A stretch of 42,021 nt of DNA from Nitrospinaceae bacterium (GTDB taxonomy: Bacteria > Nitrospinota > Nitrospinia > Nitrospinales > Nitrospinaceae): assembly GCA_029261395.1 (NCBI GenBank), contig JAJDBJ010000054.1, forward strand, positions 1 to 42,021, given 5' to 3'. The position numbers and the translations under genes are program-made. Shown here piece by piece: positions 25,716-33,715 of this stretch; position 1 is the first letter of the stretch, and every line of letters starts with the position of its first letter. The notes beneath the pieces are model-generated. The model was not told the origin of the DNA and ran no database searches. It saw nothing but the letters and a program-made list of their open reading frames with translations.

Positions 25716-26276
25716 TTACAGGTGACCGCTGGTTTTGACCTGGAAGCCTTCGACTTTGTCGAGCAGGAGTTGCTTGAGCTCCATCATCTTGGCCGCCTCG
25801 GTCAGGGCAGCTTTACCCTCATCCTTGATCTTGTTGAGACGCATATCGAGACGTGCCAGGTTGGTGAACAACGGCAGAAATTTGGCCAGGTATTTCGCGC
25901 CTTCGTCGGTGATGTTGTTGTCGGACAGGGTCAAACGGGTGAGGCTGAGCAGATTGTCCGATACGGCCAGATACTTCACACCCTCATTGCCGATGCTGTT
26001 GTAAAACAGGTTGAGAGACTTGAGGTTGACCAGATACTTTGAGTTGGAAATGTATTTCGCACCCTTGGCACCCATCATGTTGGTGCCCAGCTCCAGCGTT
26101 TGCAAATCTTCCAGAAAATCCATGTTGGCAATGTCTTTCGCGCCGTATTCTTTGAGGTACGCGGCGGTCAGATCGAGGGTTTTACCGTCCTTGCTAATCT
26201 CGGATTTGACCAGAGCCAGCGATTCTTCGAATCCCCGGTTCTGGCCTTTGGCTTCTTTATTTAATGACATATCCAT
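25716..26276 (-). CDS. Leucine-rich repeat protein (RNI-like)
   Basis: A 186-residue cytosolic protein with about five leucine-rich repeats of roughly 24 residues: LEDLQTLELGTNMMGAKGAKYI, LVNLKSLNLFYNSIGNEGVKYL, LLSLTRLTLSDNNITDEGAKYL, LARLDMRLNKIKDEG. The regular (D/N)EGAKYL helix after each strand matches the ribonuclease-inhibitor-like class. No signal peptide is present. LRR proteins usually mediate protein-protein contacts; the partner is unknown. The ATG at 26270 (third codon) is an alternative start. Confidence 0.85.
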   Translation of the reverse strand: MDMSLNKEAKGQNRGFEESLALVKSEISKDGKTLDLTAAYLKEYGAKDIANMDFLEDLQTLELGTNMMGAKGAKYISNSKYLVNLKSLNLFYNSIGNEGVKYLAVSDNLLSLTRLTLSDNNITDEGAKYLAKFLPLFTNLARLDMRLNKIKDEGKAALTEAAKMMELKQLLLDKVEGFQVKTSGHL

Positions 26277-26456
26277 AATAAATCAACTTCCTCCATACAC
26301 GAATCATACGTCCCACTCAGTTCCAGCCTGTGGGTGGGGCCAAGCCCTGTTTCTATTGATACCCGATCATACTCCTAAACCACCCAAAAGCTCAAGGAAA
26401 ACTCAAGTTCATGCCGCCGGAACCTGCGGAATTTTGAAGGTTTGGAGTCCAATTTC

Positions 26457-26486
26457 TTGGTTTTCAGGGGCGTTCTCTGCTATGAT
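26457..26486 (+). promoter_or_regulatory. Putative promoter of the nuoB-like gene
   Basis: TTGGTT (26457-26462) and TATGAT (26481-26486), spaced 18 nt, lie 49 bp before the start. GAGGAG stands at 26521-26526. Confidence 0.45.
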
Positions 26487-26534
26487 GACCTCATTATTCT
26501 AATCGGAATGACTCGTAATTGAGGAGTTTTTTAC

Positions 26535-27077
26535 ATGTCAGATATAACCCAGTCCGAGCTGGAAATGACCCTCGGCAATAATGTCATCGTGACCCAAATG
26601 ACCCAGGCGGTCAACTGGGCGAGAAAATATTCGTTCTTTATCTATCCCTTTATCACCGCCTGTTGTGGAATGGAGTTCATGTCCGCCGCCGGTCCGCGGT
26701 ACGATCTGGATCGGTTTGGTGCCGCGTTTCCGCGATTCTCTCCGCGTCAGGCGGATCTGTTGATGGTGGTGGGGACGATCAGTCATAAGCAGGCCCCGAT
26801 TCTGGTTAAAGTATACAACCAGATGGCCGAGCCGAAATGGGTGGTGGCATATGGAGTCTGCACGGTTTCCGGTGGATTTTACGACAACTACTCCACGGTC
26901 ATGGGTATCGACACGTTGATTCCGGTCGATGTCTACATTCCTGGATGTCCGCCGCGCCCGGAAATGGTCATCGACGGCCTGATGAAATTGCAAGACAAGG
27001 TCCAGGCAGAAACTCTGTCCGACCACGTTAAAGGTCCGGCACCGGTCACTCCACCGGAACGCCTCGTCAATATTTAA
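26535..27077 (+). CDS. nuoB: NADH-quinone oxidoreductase subunit B (NuoB-like, 20 kDa)
   Basis: Holds the N2 iron-sulfur cluster of complex I, the last electron carrier before quinone. All four ligands are present: C43-C44 (TACCGMEFM), C109 (YGVCTVSGGFYDNYS) and C138 (IPGCPPRPE). The length (180 residues) is normal. ATG 26535 follows GAGGAG. It stands alone: no nuoA or nuoC/D flank it and a terminator follows, unlike the usual nuoA-N operon. It may serve a scattered complex I or a second, partial complex. The C-terminal 20 residues are Pro-rich. Confidence 0.93.
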   Translation: MSDITQSELEMTLGNNVIVTQMTQAVNWARKYSFFIYPFITACCGMEFMSAAGPRYDLDRFGAAFPRFSPRQADLLMVVGTISHKQAPILVKVYNQMAEPKWVVAYGVCTVSGGFYDNYSTVMGIDTLIPVDVYIPGCPPRPEMVIDGLMKLQDKVQAETLSDHVKGPAPVTPPERLVNI

Positions 27078-27162
27078 ACGTATCTGGTAGTGCAGTTGCT
27101 TTGTTCATGAGGCGATTTTAAAACGCTTGATGAATCGAGTAACTACAAGTCAGAAAAACTTG

Positions 27163-27198
27163 AGAACTCTTCGCTTCACAGCGGAGAGTTCTTTTTTT
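27163..27198 (+). terminator. Rho-independent terminator after nuoB
   Basis: AGAACTCT (27163-27170) pairs with AGAGTTCT (27185-27192), with an inner CGC/GCG, followed by a run of seven T. Confidence 0.9.
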
Positions 27199-27227
27199 AT
27201 GGCCACGGTTCAGGATGGGGGAGGACT

Positions 27228-27725
27228 TCAGCCAGGGCGGTGCAGGGGGCGTATGCCTTCTTTAAAAAAATAACCTTCCACGATGCCGGTTCTTTCGTCT
27301 ACGAGCAACCACAGTTTGTCAAACCTCGTATCAATTTCATCATACTGGGCCACGAGAAAATAATAGGTCAGATCCCTGCTCTCAGAAAAATAAAAATAAT
27401 ACACCCGGTGGTATTGCGTGAATTCAACTTCCGAAGAAAATAAATCAAAAAAGGTGTCCGAATTCACTACGGTCTGTCTCCGGGGTACCCGGTATTCATT
27501 GTCCGGGATACTGGCTTTCGGGACTACCACAAGTTCACTATGGGCGGAGATGGTCATGGGGGGGCCAAACCACTCCAGCGCGTCTCTTTTAAGAGTCTTC
27601 CCAGGTTGAATTTGGGACACACGTCCCGCTTTTATTTCCGTGCCGCTGTATTTGAAAAGCGTGAGACAGCCCGGTAGTATGCATAAAGAGAGCGCCAATA
27701 GAATCCTTGCCATCGATCGCTTCAT
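27228..27725 (-). CDS. Lipoprotein, SmpA/BamE-like, paralogue 2
   Basis: A 165-residue lipoprotein. The signal peptide ends in a lipobox (CILPGC, Cys about residue 20). The mature part begins with the SmpA/OmlA-like pattern IQPGKTLKRDALEWFGPP, followed by HRVYYFYFSE and closing LWLLVDERTGIVEGYFF. The same phrases occur in the next gene upstream, so the two are tandem duplicates. ATG 27725 lies 2 bp after that gene's stop, with GAGGAAAA as ribosome site. BamE proteins support the outer-membrane BAM complex, but this one lacks a recognisable full BamE, so the function is unknown. Confidence 0.7.
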   Translation of the reverse strand: MKRSMARILLALSLCILPGCLTLFKYSGTEIKAGRVSQIQPGKTLKRDALEWFGPPMTISAHSELVVVPKASIPDNEYRVPRRQTVVNSDTFFDLFSSEVEFTQYHRVYYFYFSESRDLTYYFLVAQYDEIDTRFDKLWLLVDERTGIVEGYFFKEGIRPLHRPG

Positions 27726-27727
27726 AA

Positions 27728-28216
27728 TTATTTTTCCTCTGCTTTCAGAAATACGTAATCTTCCACCCATCCCGTTTTGCGGTTCACCAATACCCACAGT
27801 TCGCTGAACTGCAGATCGGTTGATGTGAGAGGGAGACTTAACAGCGTATTTCCTATGGGAATGGAAAACCCGTTTACTTTTTCCCACTCATCAAAATAGT
27901 AATAAACGACATGATGTTCGGAGAGGTCATGCCTTTGTAGAAAATACTTAAAGAAAACCTTGGAGTCGACTTCCCGCATTTTCTCGTCGGTTGGATCCAA
28001 AGAAGGGAGCCATACCGTGCCCTCTTTTTGAGCCAGAACTGCCGGGGGGCCAAACCGTTTCAAGATGTTCTCCCGTGTGGTTTTTCCAGGCTCAATATTA
28101 TTTATCGGTTCTTTTCCCAGCGACCGGTCGTACTGAACCGAACCCCAAATACAACCGGGGATTAGCATAATCACCGCCAGAACAACCAGCTTATTGGATT
28201 GGGATTTATAACTCAT
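27728..28216 (-). CDS. Lipoprotein, SmpA/BamE-like, paralogue 1
   Basis: A 162-residue lipoprotein with lipobox LIPGC (Cys about residue 22). Residues after it carry IEPGKTTRENILKRFGPP, the short helix-turn typical of SmpA/BamE-like domains. The later HHVVYYYFDE and FSELWVLVNRKTGWVEDYVF are shared with the downstream paralogue. ATG 28216 lies within the last codons of the upstream lipoprotein gene (11-bp overlap), so the three lipoprotein genes form one translationally coupled unit. An upstream extension of the frame has no ribosome site. Confidence 0.7.
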   Translation of the reverse strand: MSYKSQSNKLVVLAVIMLIPGCIWGSVQYDRSLGKEPINNIEPGKTTRENILKRFGPPAVLAQKEGTVWLPSLDPTDEKMREVDSKVFFKYFLQRHDLSEHHVVYYYFDEWEKVNGFSIPIGNTLLSLPLTSTDLQFSELWVLVNRKTGWVEDYVFLKAEEK

Positions 28217-28832
28217 TGGAGTCCTTGCTATTGTTGGGCGGTGGGTTTTCCGGCAGTGGCTTGATCCGTTTTCCCTTCGCGAGATTTTTGAGGACTTTGA
28301 GGAAATCCCTGCCCGCCGCATCGGTTGCCAGTTTTACGTATTCCTGAAAGTTATCCCAAAGAAGAACCCAGGAGGGATAACCGATGGTGTGGATTGCAAT
28401 TATTTGGCCGGTTTTAACGTCGACAAGCCGTATCAAAATTTTAACAGGAGATTTTGATCTCTTCACAGTTTCTACATCCCCGATGAACACCGCGTCCGTT
28501 CCCAAAAGTCGAGCGGCTTGCCGGGCCTCTTCGATGGAAAACTGCTTTTCAGGGACAGCCATTCCTTTACTGGATATTTCGATTTCCGCAAAAGCGGGGG
28601 TTACGATTGAGTAATGGGATTGCTTTTGAAGGTAAAACGAAAACCATTCGGCTGAGGTTCTTCGGAATTTTTTATCGCCGGAAAAAGGCAGGACGGCGAT
28701 TTTTTTCCAGGAGGAGGGGGTAAAGCTTTCATTGAAATCGAAGTGTTTGACGGTTGCTCCCGGCTTGCTACTGCAACCGGAGAGAACGAAAAGACACACA
28801 AGAAATAAACGTAGACAGATTCTACCTTGCAC
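28206..28832 (-). CDS. Lipoprotein resembling CsgG/TolB-N-type outer-membrane proteins
   Basis: A 208-residue lipoprotein, GTG start, with GGGGAG upstream. The lipobox is VLSGC (Cys about residue 20). The mature domain opens with WKKIAVLPFSGD and continues with helices and strands (ARQAARLLGTDAVFIGDVE, VKILIRLVDVKTGQIIAIHTIG). This pattern is shared by CsgG, LpoB and related periplasmic alpha/beta domains. The C-terminal 30 residues are Pro/Asn-rich. It overlaps the downstream paralogue by 11 bp and follows the HExxH gene by 52 bp. The exact family is not settled. Confidence 0.65.
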   Translation of the reverse strand: MQGRICLRLFLVCLFVLSGCSSKPGATVKHFDFNESFTPSSWKKIAVLPFSGDKKFRRTSAEWFSFYLQKQSHYSIVTPAFAEIEISSKGMAVPEKQFSIEEARQAARLLGTDAVFIGDVETVKRSKSPVKILIRLVDVKTGQIIAIHTIGYPSWVLLWDNFQEYVKLATDAAGRDFLKVLKNLAKGKRIKPLPENPPPNNSKDSNEL

Positions 28833-28884
28833 CCAGGTCTCCCCTTAAAGATTCGCTCTCTTTCAGTGTAAGGGACTGGGTAAG

Positions 28885-30264
28885 TTATTGCAAAGAAGCG
28901 AGTTCTTTTTGGGTGGCGGTCACCCAGGCGCGGGCAGATTCTTTTTCGACTGGGGTGAAGCCGGAAAGCTGGATCATTTTCTCTATTCCCGCCATCTTTT
29001 GATTTACGTAATCGGTCAGGGCCTGTGGATTGTCGACGCCGAGTCGAATCTCACCTTTGTCGTCGAGGAATCTCTTCTTCAAGTAATGAAAGTACAGGGC
29101 GAGACGTTGAACCGGGTCCTTCGGTCCCTTGCCGTACTGCAAGTGCATCAGAGCTTCCTTGCGACGGTCGATGATGTATCCGAGGCGTGTGTTGTCGTCT
29201 TTATTGAATTGGAGGTCGAACACCTCAAATGCCGCCGCTTTGGTTTCAGCGCTTACCGTCAACTTCGGCAGAGGCAGGTGTTTTACGGCGGCAATTTCCA
29301 GCAATAGGGAACGCACCCCGGTGCGGTCACTCCAGTAGGCCGATTGTAAGGGAAGTTCGCGGTTCAGTCGGCTGACTTCCATAAGCAATGGTTCCATTTT
29401 GGCGATGGCCCCGGACAGGCGCTCAAGGGTATCTGCGTTGAACTCATCCAGAAACCACTGGACCTCGCGCGGCACACTCGATTTTTCCCGGATGCCTCTT
29501 TCAAAATACGCCTTCAGGATCGGGTCGATATCCGGGATGAAAAAGGCTTCCACTACTTTTGAGAAGTAAGGGAAGTTTAAAATCAGAAATTGAGGATTGG
29601 ATCGAATATTGAGTCCATACGCTTCCAGTTCGTTGACGTGGCCCAGAAATGCTTGCGTAAGATGCAATGTTTCGTGAAGGTGTGTTGCTTCGCCGTAGGC
29701 CTTGGTGTCGATCAAAATACTTCCGGGAGAGATGCGGATGGTGTCGAACGTGGCGTGCGCCAGCTGGCCAGGTTGCAAAAGGGCGTCGGAGTAGGGCTGG
29801 ATGATGTACTGGCGTAGTGGAACTTGGTTGCTTTCAGGGAGGGCTTTCTTGAGGCGGTCCAATACGCGCGTCATGCGTGATGCTGCTTTTTGAACCAACT
29901 GCTCTGGCTGGTGGCATTTGCCGCAATCATAATTTTCAAATCCGGGGATCAGGAAGGTTGTGGTGCTGGTGCCTCCTACAACTTGCTGGATGACAAAGTT
30001 TTTCAACGTTTCGCCCGTTGACTTGGGGTCGGGTTGAGGCAGGTGCTGGGAGATCAGGGAATCGAGTTCGCCGAGTCCGATCGGAGGGCCCGCCATTATT
30101 TGATCCGGTCCACTCACCCAGAGAACGGTCGTTAATGCGATCCAAGTCCTCCACCTGGCTCCTGCCCGGAGGGGGGGCTGGCTGACGGGTAACGGTGCGC
30201 GCGGTTCCTTGGGTGCAATGCTGGATTCAGAACCAGCATTACGCTGGCCGGGCCTGCGCATCAT
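28885..30264 (-). CDS. Unrecognised exported protein with one c-heme motif and an HExxH motif
   Basis: A 459-residue protein without a recognised family. A hydrophobic export signal lies at about 38-58. A single c-type heme motif, CGKCH, is at 114-118 (YDCGKCHQPEQL). An HExxH zinc-protease-like motif is at 197-201 (THLHETLHLTQ), with Glu212/Glu214 (NELEAYG) placed as possible third ligands. The remainder is helical. The ATG overlaps the stop of the NxrC-like gene, so translation is coupled. The first 20 codons contain palindromic repeat copy C, which may explain the 35-residue N-terminal extension. Presence of both motifs makes a heme-bearing metalloprotein in the periplasm plausible. Confidence 0.65.
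   Translation of the reverse strand: MMRRPGQRNAGSESSIAPKEPRAPLPVSQPPLRAGARWRTWIALTTVLWVSGPDQIMAGPPIGLGELDSLISQHLPQPDPKSTGETLKNFVIQQVVGGTSTTTFLIPGFENYDCGKCHQPEQLVQKAASRMTRVLDRLKKALPESNQVPLRQYIIQPYSDALLQPGQLAHATFDTIRISPGSILIDTKAYGEATHLHETLHLTQAFLGHVNELEAYGLNIRSNPQFLILNFPYFSKVVEAFFIPDIDPILKAYFERGIREKSSVPREVQWFLDEFNADTLERLSGAIAKMEPLLMEVSRLNRELPLQSAYWSDRTGVRSLLLEIAAVKHLPLPKLTVSAETKAAAFEVFDLQFNKDDNTRLGYIIDRRKEALMHLQYGKGPKDPVQRLALYFHYLKKRFLDDKGEIRLGVDNPQALTDYVNQKMAGIEKMIQLSGFTPVEKESARAWVTATQKELASLQ
30213..30250. repeat. Short palindromic repeat, copy C
   Basis: CCAGCATTACGCTGG (30233-30247) with an adjacent AATGCTGG (30217-30224) that pairs with CCAGCATT (30233-30240). It belongs to the CCAGCRT-N-AYGCTGG family of copies A and B, but lies inside coding sequence at the N-terminus of the heme/HExxH protein. 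Confidence 0.55.
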
Positions 30265-32048
30265 TTCCCATTAGCGGCAGTGGATGGAGACCGCATGATA
30301 TGGAGTCTCTGCCAGACGCTGATCACCTTGCGTCCGTTGCGATCTTCCTTTTCTCCATCCCACACTGCGAAGGCGACCAACAGCGGTTCCTTTTTGTCGA
30401 GGACGGCGTCCCACTTCCCAGACACGGCAAACGTGCGGGTGAACACGACGGTCCATTCGCCGTCTTTCCAGACACCGGAACCTTCGACGTTCTGGTACTC
30501 CGCCGGTTGCGGGGTGATGGAGCCGAAGCCTTCGGAGTTGAGTTCTTCCACCGCATTTTGTTGCGTGGTGCCCAGTTTGGTAACGGGATTGGACATGACG
30601 CCGCCGAAGATGAGCGCGTCCATATCGACCCCGCCGGTGGAATATTCAGAGTCTTCGGTGGCCTCCATTGTTTCTTCGAGGCCCGCTTTCCAGTGCCAGA
30701 TGTTCACCGGTTTGCCACGGTTGCCCATGCCAAAGAACGGTTCGTTGTGACCGTGCGTGTGCAGGGTGACGTCGCCCAGTGCCAACTGCACCGCCACGCC
30801 GTCGGTAAACACGTCGGCGCGGCCTTCCATGAACCCGTTCTTGGTCGGGTCCTTCCATTTGAGGCGGACGGCGAGAACCTCACCGTTGTTGACAGAGGCG
30901 ATGTTAACGATCTCTATGGCCCCCCGTCGTGCTGACAAGGGGCGCAGAACCAGATTGGTGGATTGAACGTCCTTCCAGACCAGGCTGTCGGGGTTGGTGT
31001 CCAATTCGTAGGGAACCTGATAGGACATGATGTCCGTTTCAAATTCTCCTTTTTGAAATCCTTTGCGGAAGTTGGATCGAATGTAATGGGTCAGTGCCCA
31101 GCGGTCTTCTTCCGGGAGATGGGCATAGGAACCCATCGGGGTGCCGTCCAACCCGGTGGAAATCGTCCTGAAAATATCCTTCGGATCGTGTCCCGCTTTA
31201 AAATAATTGGGGTTGGTGATGTCATGAACGAACACCGCATGTTTCCAGGCATCCATCAACGATTCGGCAAGGCGTCCGTTGCCCTGGCCGCTCGCGCCAT
31301 GACAATCCGTACATTTATGCTTAACAAATAATTTTTTACCTTTAGCGACCAAGGCCTTGGAAGAGGGCAGGGGATTGGCTTCCAGGCTTTTCCCCGGTGC
31401 CTCGTTACGGAAGCGGTTGGAGAAACTTTTGATCAGGTTGACCAGCGCCCAGGTATCTTGCGGCGAAAGGGCATCGCCCCAGGCCGGCATGGAAGTTCCC
31501 GGTACGCCATGGATAATGGTGCGATACAAGTCTTCATCTTTGGGAAGTGTTCCCGTTGGCGTGGAGCGGAATTTGAAAATCCCCTTGCGGAAATCGCGCG
31601 GCCAGGGATACAGGTAATCGGTTGCTGTGCCGCCGCCATTGCCGTCGCTTCCGTGGCAGTAAACACACATATGAAGATAAATATTGCGGCCCCGGTTTAG
31701 CAAGGCTTGTGCTTTGGTTTTAGGTTTTTGCAGGTTGCCCATGTCATGCTCCCCGCGTTTATGAAACGCATCGGATTTCATGTCATGATCCATGTGCCCC
31801 ATATCGTGCTGACTGTGGTCCATGCCCTCGGCAGGTGGAGCTTGCTGGTATTCGGAACCGGGAGCGGCCTCTTTGCCGAACTCGATCATGCCTTCGGGTT
31901 TGGCAGGAAGTTTTTCAAGATCGTGTTTATGCTTTTCCTCGCCGTGGGAAAAGACGGAGTTGGGAATACTGCATATCAGAGCGAGGGCGACTGATAACAC
32001 CAAACCGACAAGGCCGCCTTTGAGAGAGAACTTCGCTTTCCTGTTCAT
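30261..32048 (-). CDS. Diheme cytochrome c with ethylbenzene-dehydrogenase-type heme-b domain, NxrC-like
   Basis: A 595-residue periplasmic electron-transfer protein. A signal peptide (about 10-34) is followed by a His/Met-rich stretch (35-104; GMDHSQHDMGHMDHDM, plus H96, H101) that could bind copper. Two cytochrome c domains follow: CVYCH (128-132, Met in TSMPAWGD) and CTDCH (246-250). The C-terminal part (about 345-590) resembles the gamma subunit of ethylbenzene dehydrogenase and related type II DMSO-reductase enzymes (VAVQLALG, FFGMGNRGKPVNIWHWKAG). This architecture recalls candidate NxrC subunits of nitrite oxidoreductase. NxrA and NxrB are not in the window, so the partner is inferred. 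Ribosome site AGAGGTG. Confidence 0.85.
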   Translation of the reverse strand: MNRKAKFSLKGGLVGLVLSVALALICSIPNSVFSHGEEKHKHDLEKLPAKPEGMIEFGKEAAPGSEYQQAPPAEGMDHSQHDMGHMDHDMKSDAFHKRGEHDMGNLQKPKTKAQALLNRGRNIYLHMCVYCHGSDGNGGGTATDYLYPWPRDFRKGIFKFRSTPTGTLPKDEDLYRTIIHGVPGTSMPAWGDALSPQDTWALVNLIKSFSNRFRNEAPGKSLEANPLPSSKALVAKGKKLFVKHKCTDCHGASGQGNGRLAESLMDAWKHAVFVHDITNPNYFKAGHDPKDIFRTISTGLDGTPMGSYAHLPEEDRWALTHYIRSNFRKGFQKGEFETDIMSYQVPYELDTNPDSLVWKDVQSTNLVLRPLSARRGAIEIVNIASVNNGEVLAVRLKWKDPTKNGFMEGRADVFTDGVAVQLALGDVTLHTHGHNEPFFGMGNRGKPVNIWHWKAGLEETMEATEDSEYSTGGVDMDALIFGGVMSNPVTKLGTTQQNAVEELNSEGFGSITPQPAEYQNVEGSGVWKDGEWTVVFTRTFAVSGKWDAVLDKKEPLLVAFAVWDGEKEDRNGRKVISVWQRLHIMRSPSTAANGK

Positions 32049-32096
32049 TGAACACCTCTTTAGGGAGAGGGGTTTCCTGCTAGACCCGTGAAATTG

Positions 32097-32600
32097 TTAA
32101 CGGGCTTTGCGGACCATTTTGACTCCCTGATCCAGGTCACCCAAATCTTTTAGATTCCAGTAATCTTCGCGTTGACCCAAACCAAAGTACCAAGCGTTGT
32201 CGAGGTTGCGTTCGGTGCCGGTCCATAGATAATAACTGCCGCCTGAGGTAAACACCTCAGGGAGGCCGATGGGATCGCCATCCTTGCTTTCAACCGGTCG
32301 TTTGGCATCCCATATCTTTTTCAACTCCTCCAGAGTCGGCAGGCGCCAATCATTGTACCCGCCAAAATTTTCGGAGTTTTTGCCGTCCACATATTCCAGC
32401 GCCTGATACCAGTTCATCCCCTTTATACCATCATGATAGGAGTCCGTTTTTTGCCACATCAAGCCGGTAAGGGAATCCAATACGGCTCCTTTGGAGTCGA
32501 CTGTGAACCGCGCCGACTCGGCCCAGGCGGGAATCACAAGAACCGCGATCAATAAAGCGGGAATTAACCAAGCGTGCCTGAATTTATCTCGAACTCTCAT
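32097..32600 (-). CDS. Secreted DUF1566-domain protein
   Basis: A 167-residue protein with a signal peptide (about 8-28). The mature part is a DUF1566 (Lcl C-terminal) domain: DSLTGLMWQK, MNWYQALEYV, GYNDWRLPTLEELKKIWD, YLWTGTE. These domains are small C-type-lectin-like folds on the cell surface or in the periplasm, with no known activity. It is the first gene of the minus-strand cluster, 48 bp ahead of the NxrC-like gene, and could share its promoter. It is divergent from the MBL hydrolase gene. Confidence 0.85.
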   Translation of the reverse strand: MRVRDKFRHAWLIPALLIAVLVIPAWAESARFTVDSKGAVLDSLTGLMWQKTDSYHDGIKGMNWYQALEYVDGKNSENFGGYNDWRLPTLEELKKIWDAKRPVESKDGDPIGLPEVFTSGGSYYLWTGTERNLDNAWYFGLGQREDYWNLKDLGDLDQGVKMVRKAR

Positions 32601-32696
32601 AAGAAATAGACTATGGTCTGAATAATGATCTTATTATACTAGTCGGTAGGCACTAAACCAATTTCTTTTTAATCAGGCATAAATCAATAAAACCTT

Positions 32697-33449
32697 ATGA
32701 AATTAACGGTATTAGGCTCCGGGACGTCGGTTCCCAATCTGCAACGCAACTCTGCGGGGTATCTGCTGGAGGAGAACGGTCATCGGATTTTGATCGATTT
32801 CGGGTACGGCAACCTCCACCAGCTGTTGCGCCTGGGCATCACTTATCATGATATCGACCGGATATTCTTCACCCATCCTCACCCGGATCATATGTGTGAT
32901 TTGATCCCTTTTCTGTTTGCCTCTAAATATCCGCTGGATCCCCGAACTCGGGACCTGCCGATTGTAGCAGGGGTGGGATTCTCTGAATATTTTGAGCGCA
33001 TGATGGAAGCCTTCTGCCATTGGCTGACCGCGGATTCCTACCAAGTGCAGATCACTGAACTGGATGAAGAAACGCGTGAACTCGATGGGCTGGAAGTGAC
33101 CTCCGGAAAAGTCCAGCATATTGAAATGAGCCGGGGATTTCGCTTTACCAACGCTGAAGGGAAAACGGTGACCTTCTCAGGGGATACCGATTACTGCTCC
33201 GGGATTGTGGAACTGGGACGCGGCGCCGACCTGTTGATTCTGGAATGTTCCACCCCCGATGATATGAAAGTTGAGAAGCATCTCACGCCTCAACTGTGTG
33301 GAAGAATAGCACGGGAGGCGGGGTGCCAAACTCTGTTGCTATCCCACTTTTATCCCCCCTGTGAGATGTCCTCTGTGCTGGAAGTCTGTAAGCAGGAGTT
33401 TTCCGGGGAGATCGTTCTTGCCAACGACTTGACCGCAGTTGATCTCTAA
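32697..33449 (+). CDS. MBL-fold metallohydrolase, RNase Z-like
   Basis: A 250-residue cytosolic hydrolase of the metallo-beta-lactamase fold. The metal motif is intact: H60-x-H62-x-D64-H65 (THPHPDHMCD), and the later FSGDTDY and LLSHFYPP supply further ligands. The N-terminal LGSGTSVPN and the SGDT motif are shared with RNase Z/ElaC and arylsulfatase-type members. Exosite features of true tRNase Z were not seen, so a tRNA 3'-processing role is unproven. The tail (GEIVLANDLTAVDL) is typical of small family members. The upstream intergenic region is 96 bp. Confidence 0.88.
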   Translation: MKLTVLGSGTSVPNLQRNSAGYLLEENGHRILIDFGYGNLHQLLRLGITYHDIDRIFFTHPHPDHMCDLIPFLFASKYPLDPRTRDLPIVAGVGFSEYFERMMEAFCHWLTADSYQVQITELDEETRELDGLEVTSGKVQHIEMSRGFRFTNAEGKTVTFSGDTDYCSGIVELGRGADLLILECSTPDDMKVEKHLTPQLCGRIAREAGCQTLLLSHFYPPCEMSSVLEVCKQEFSGEIVLANDLTAVDL

Positions 33450-33715
33450 CGAAATACTCCGTTTCTTCTCCTGGATCAGGCCTCAAAAACGTCATTTGCT
33501 GACATAATTTGTCTTTAAGCTCTTGCGAGTTTATTTCCATACGATCCCGATAAATAAAAAGGGCGGATTTTTATTATCTGCAACCTGTTCAAAAGAGACC
33601 TGTTAACTCAGGCGATATTTTGGGAGGGCGGTTTCTGATCCCCAATCTTCCGGTTTTGGAATGGCAATTGCTTTAATTAGATTAATTGGCAATGAAATAA
33701 CCAAGGGGCAACTAA

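Noticed and set aside
30195-30935. Plus-strand frame across the NxrC-like gene
   Set aside because: Antisense shadow; heme motifs and domain order lie on the minus strand.
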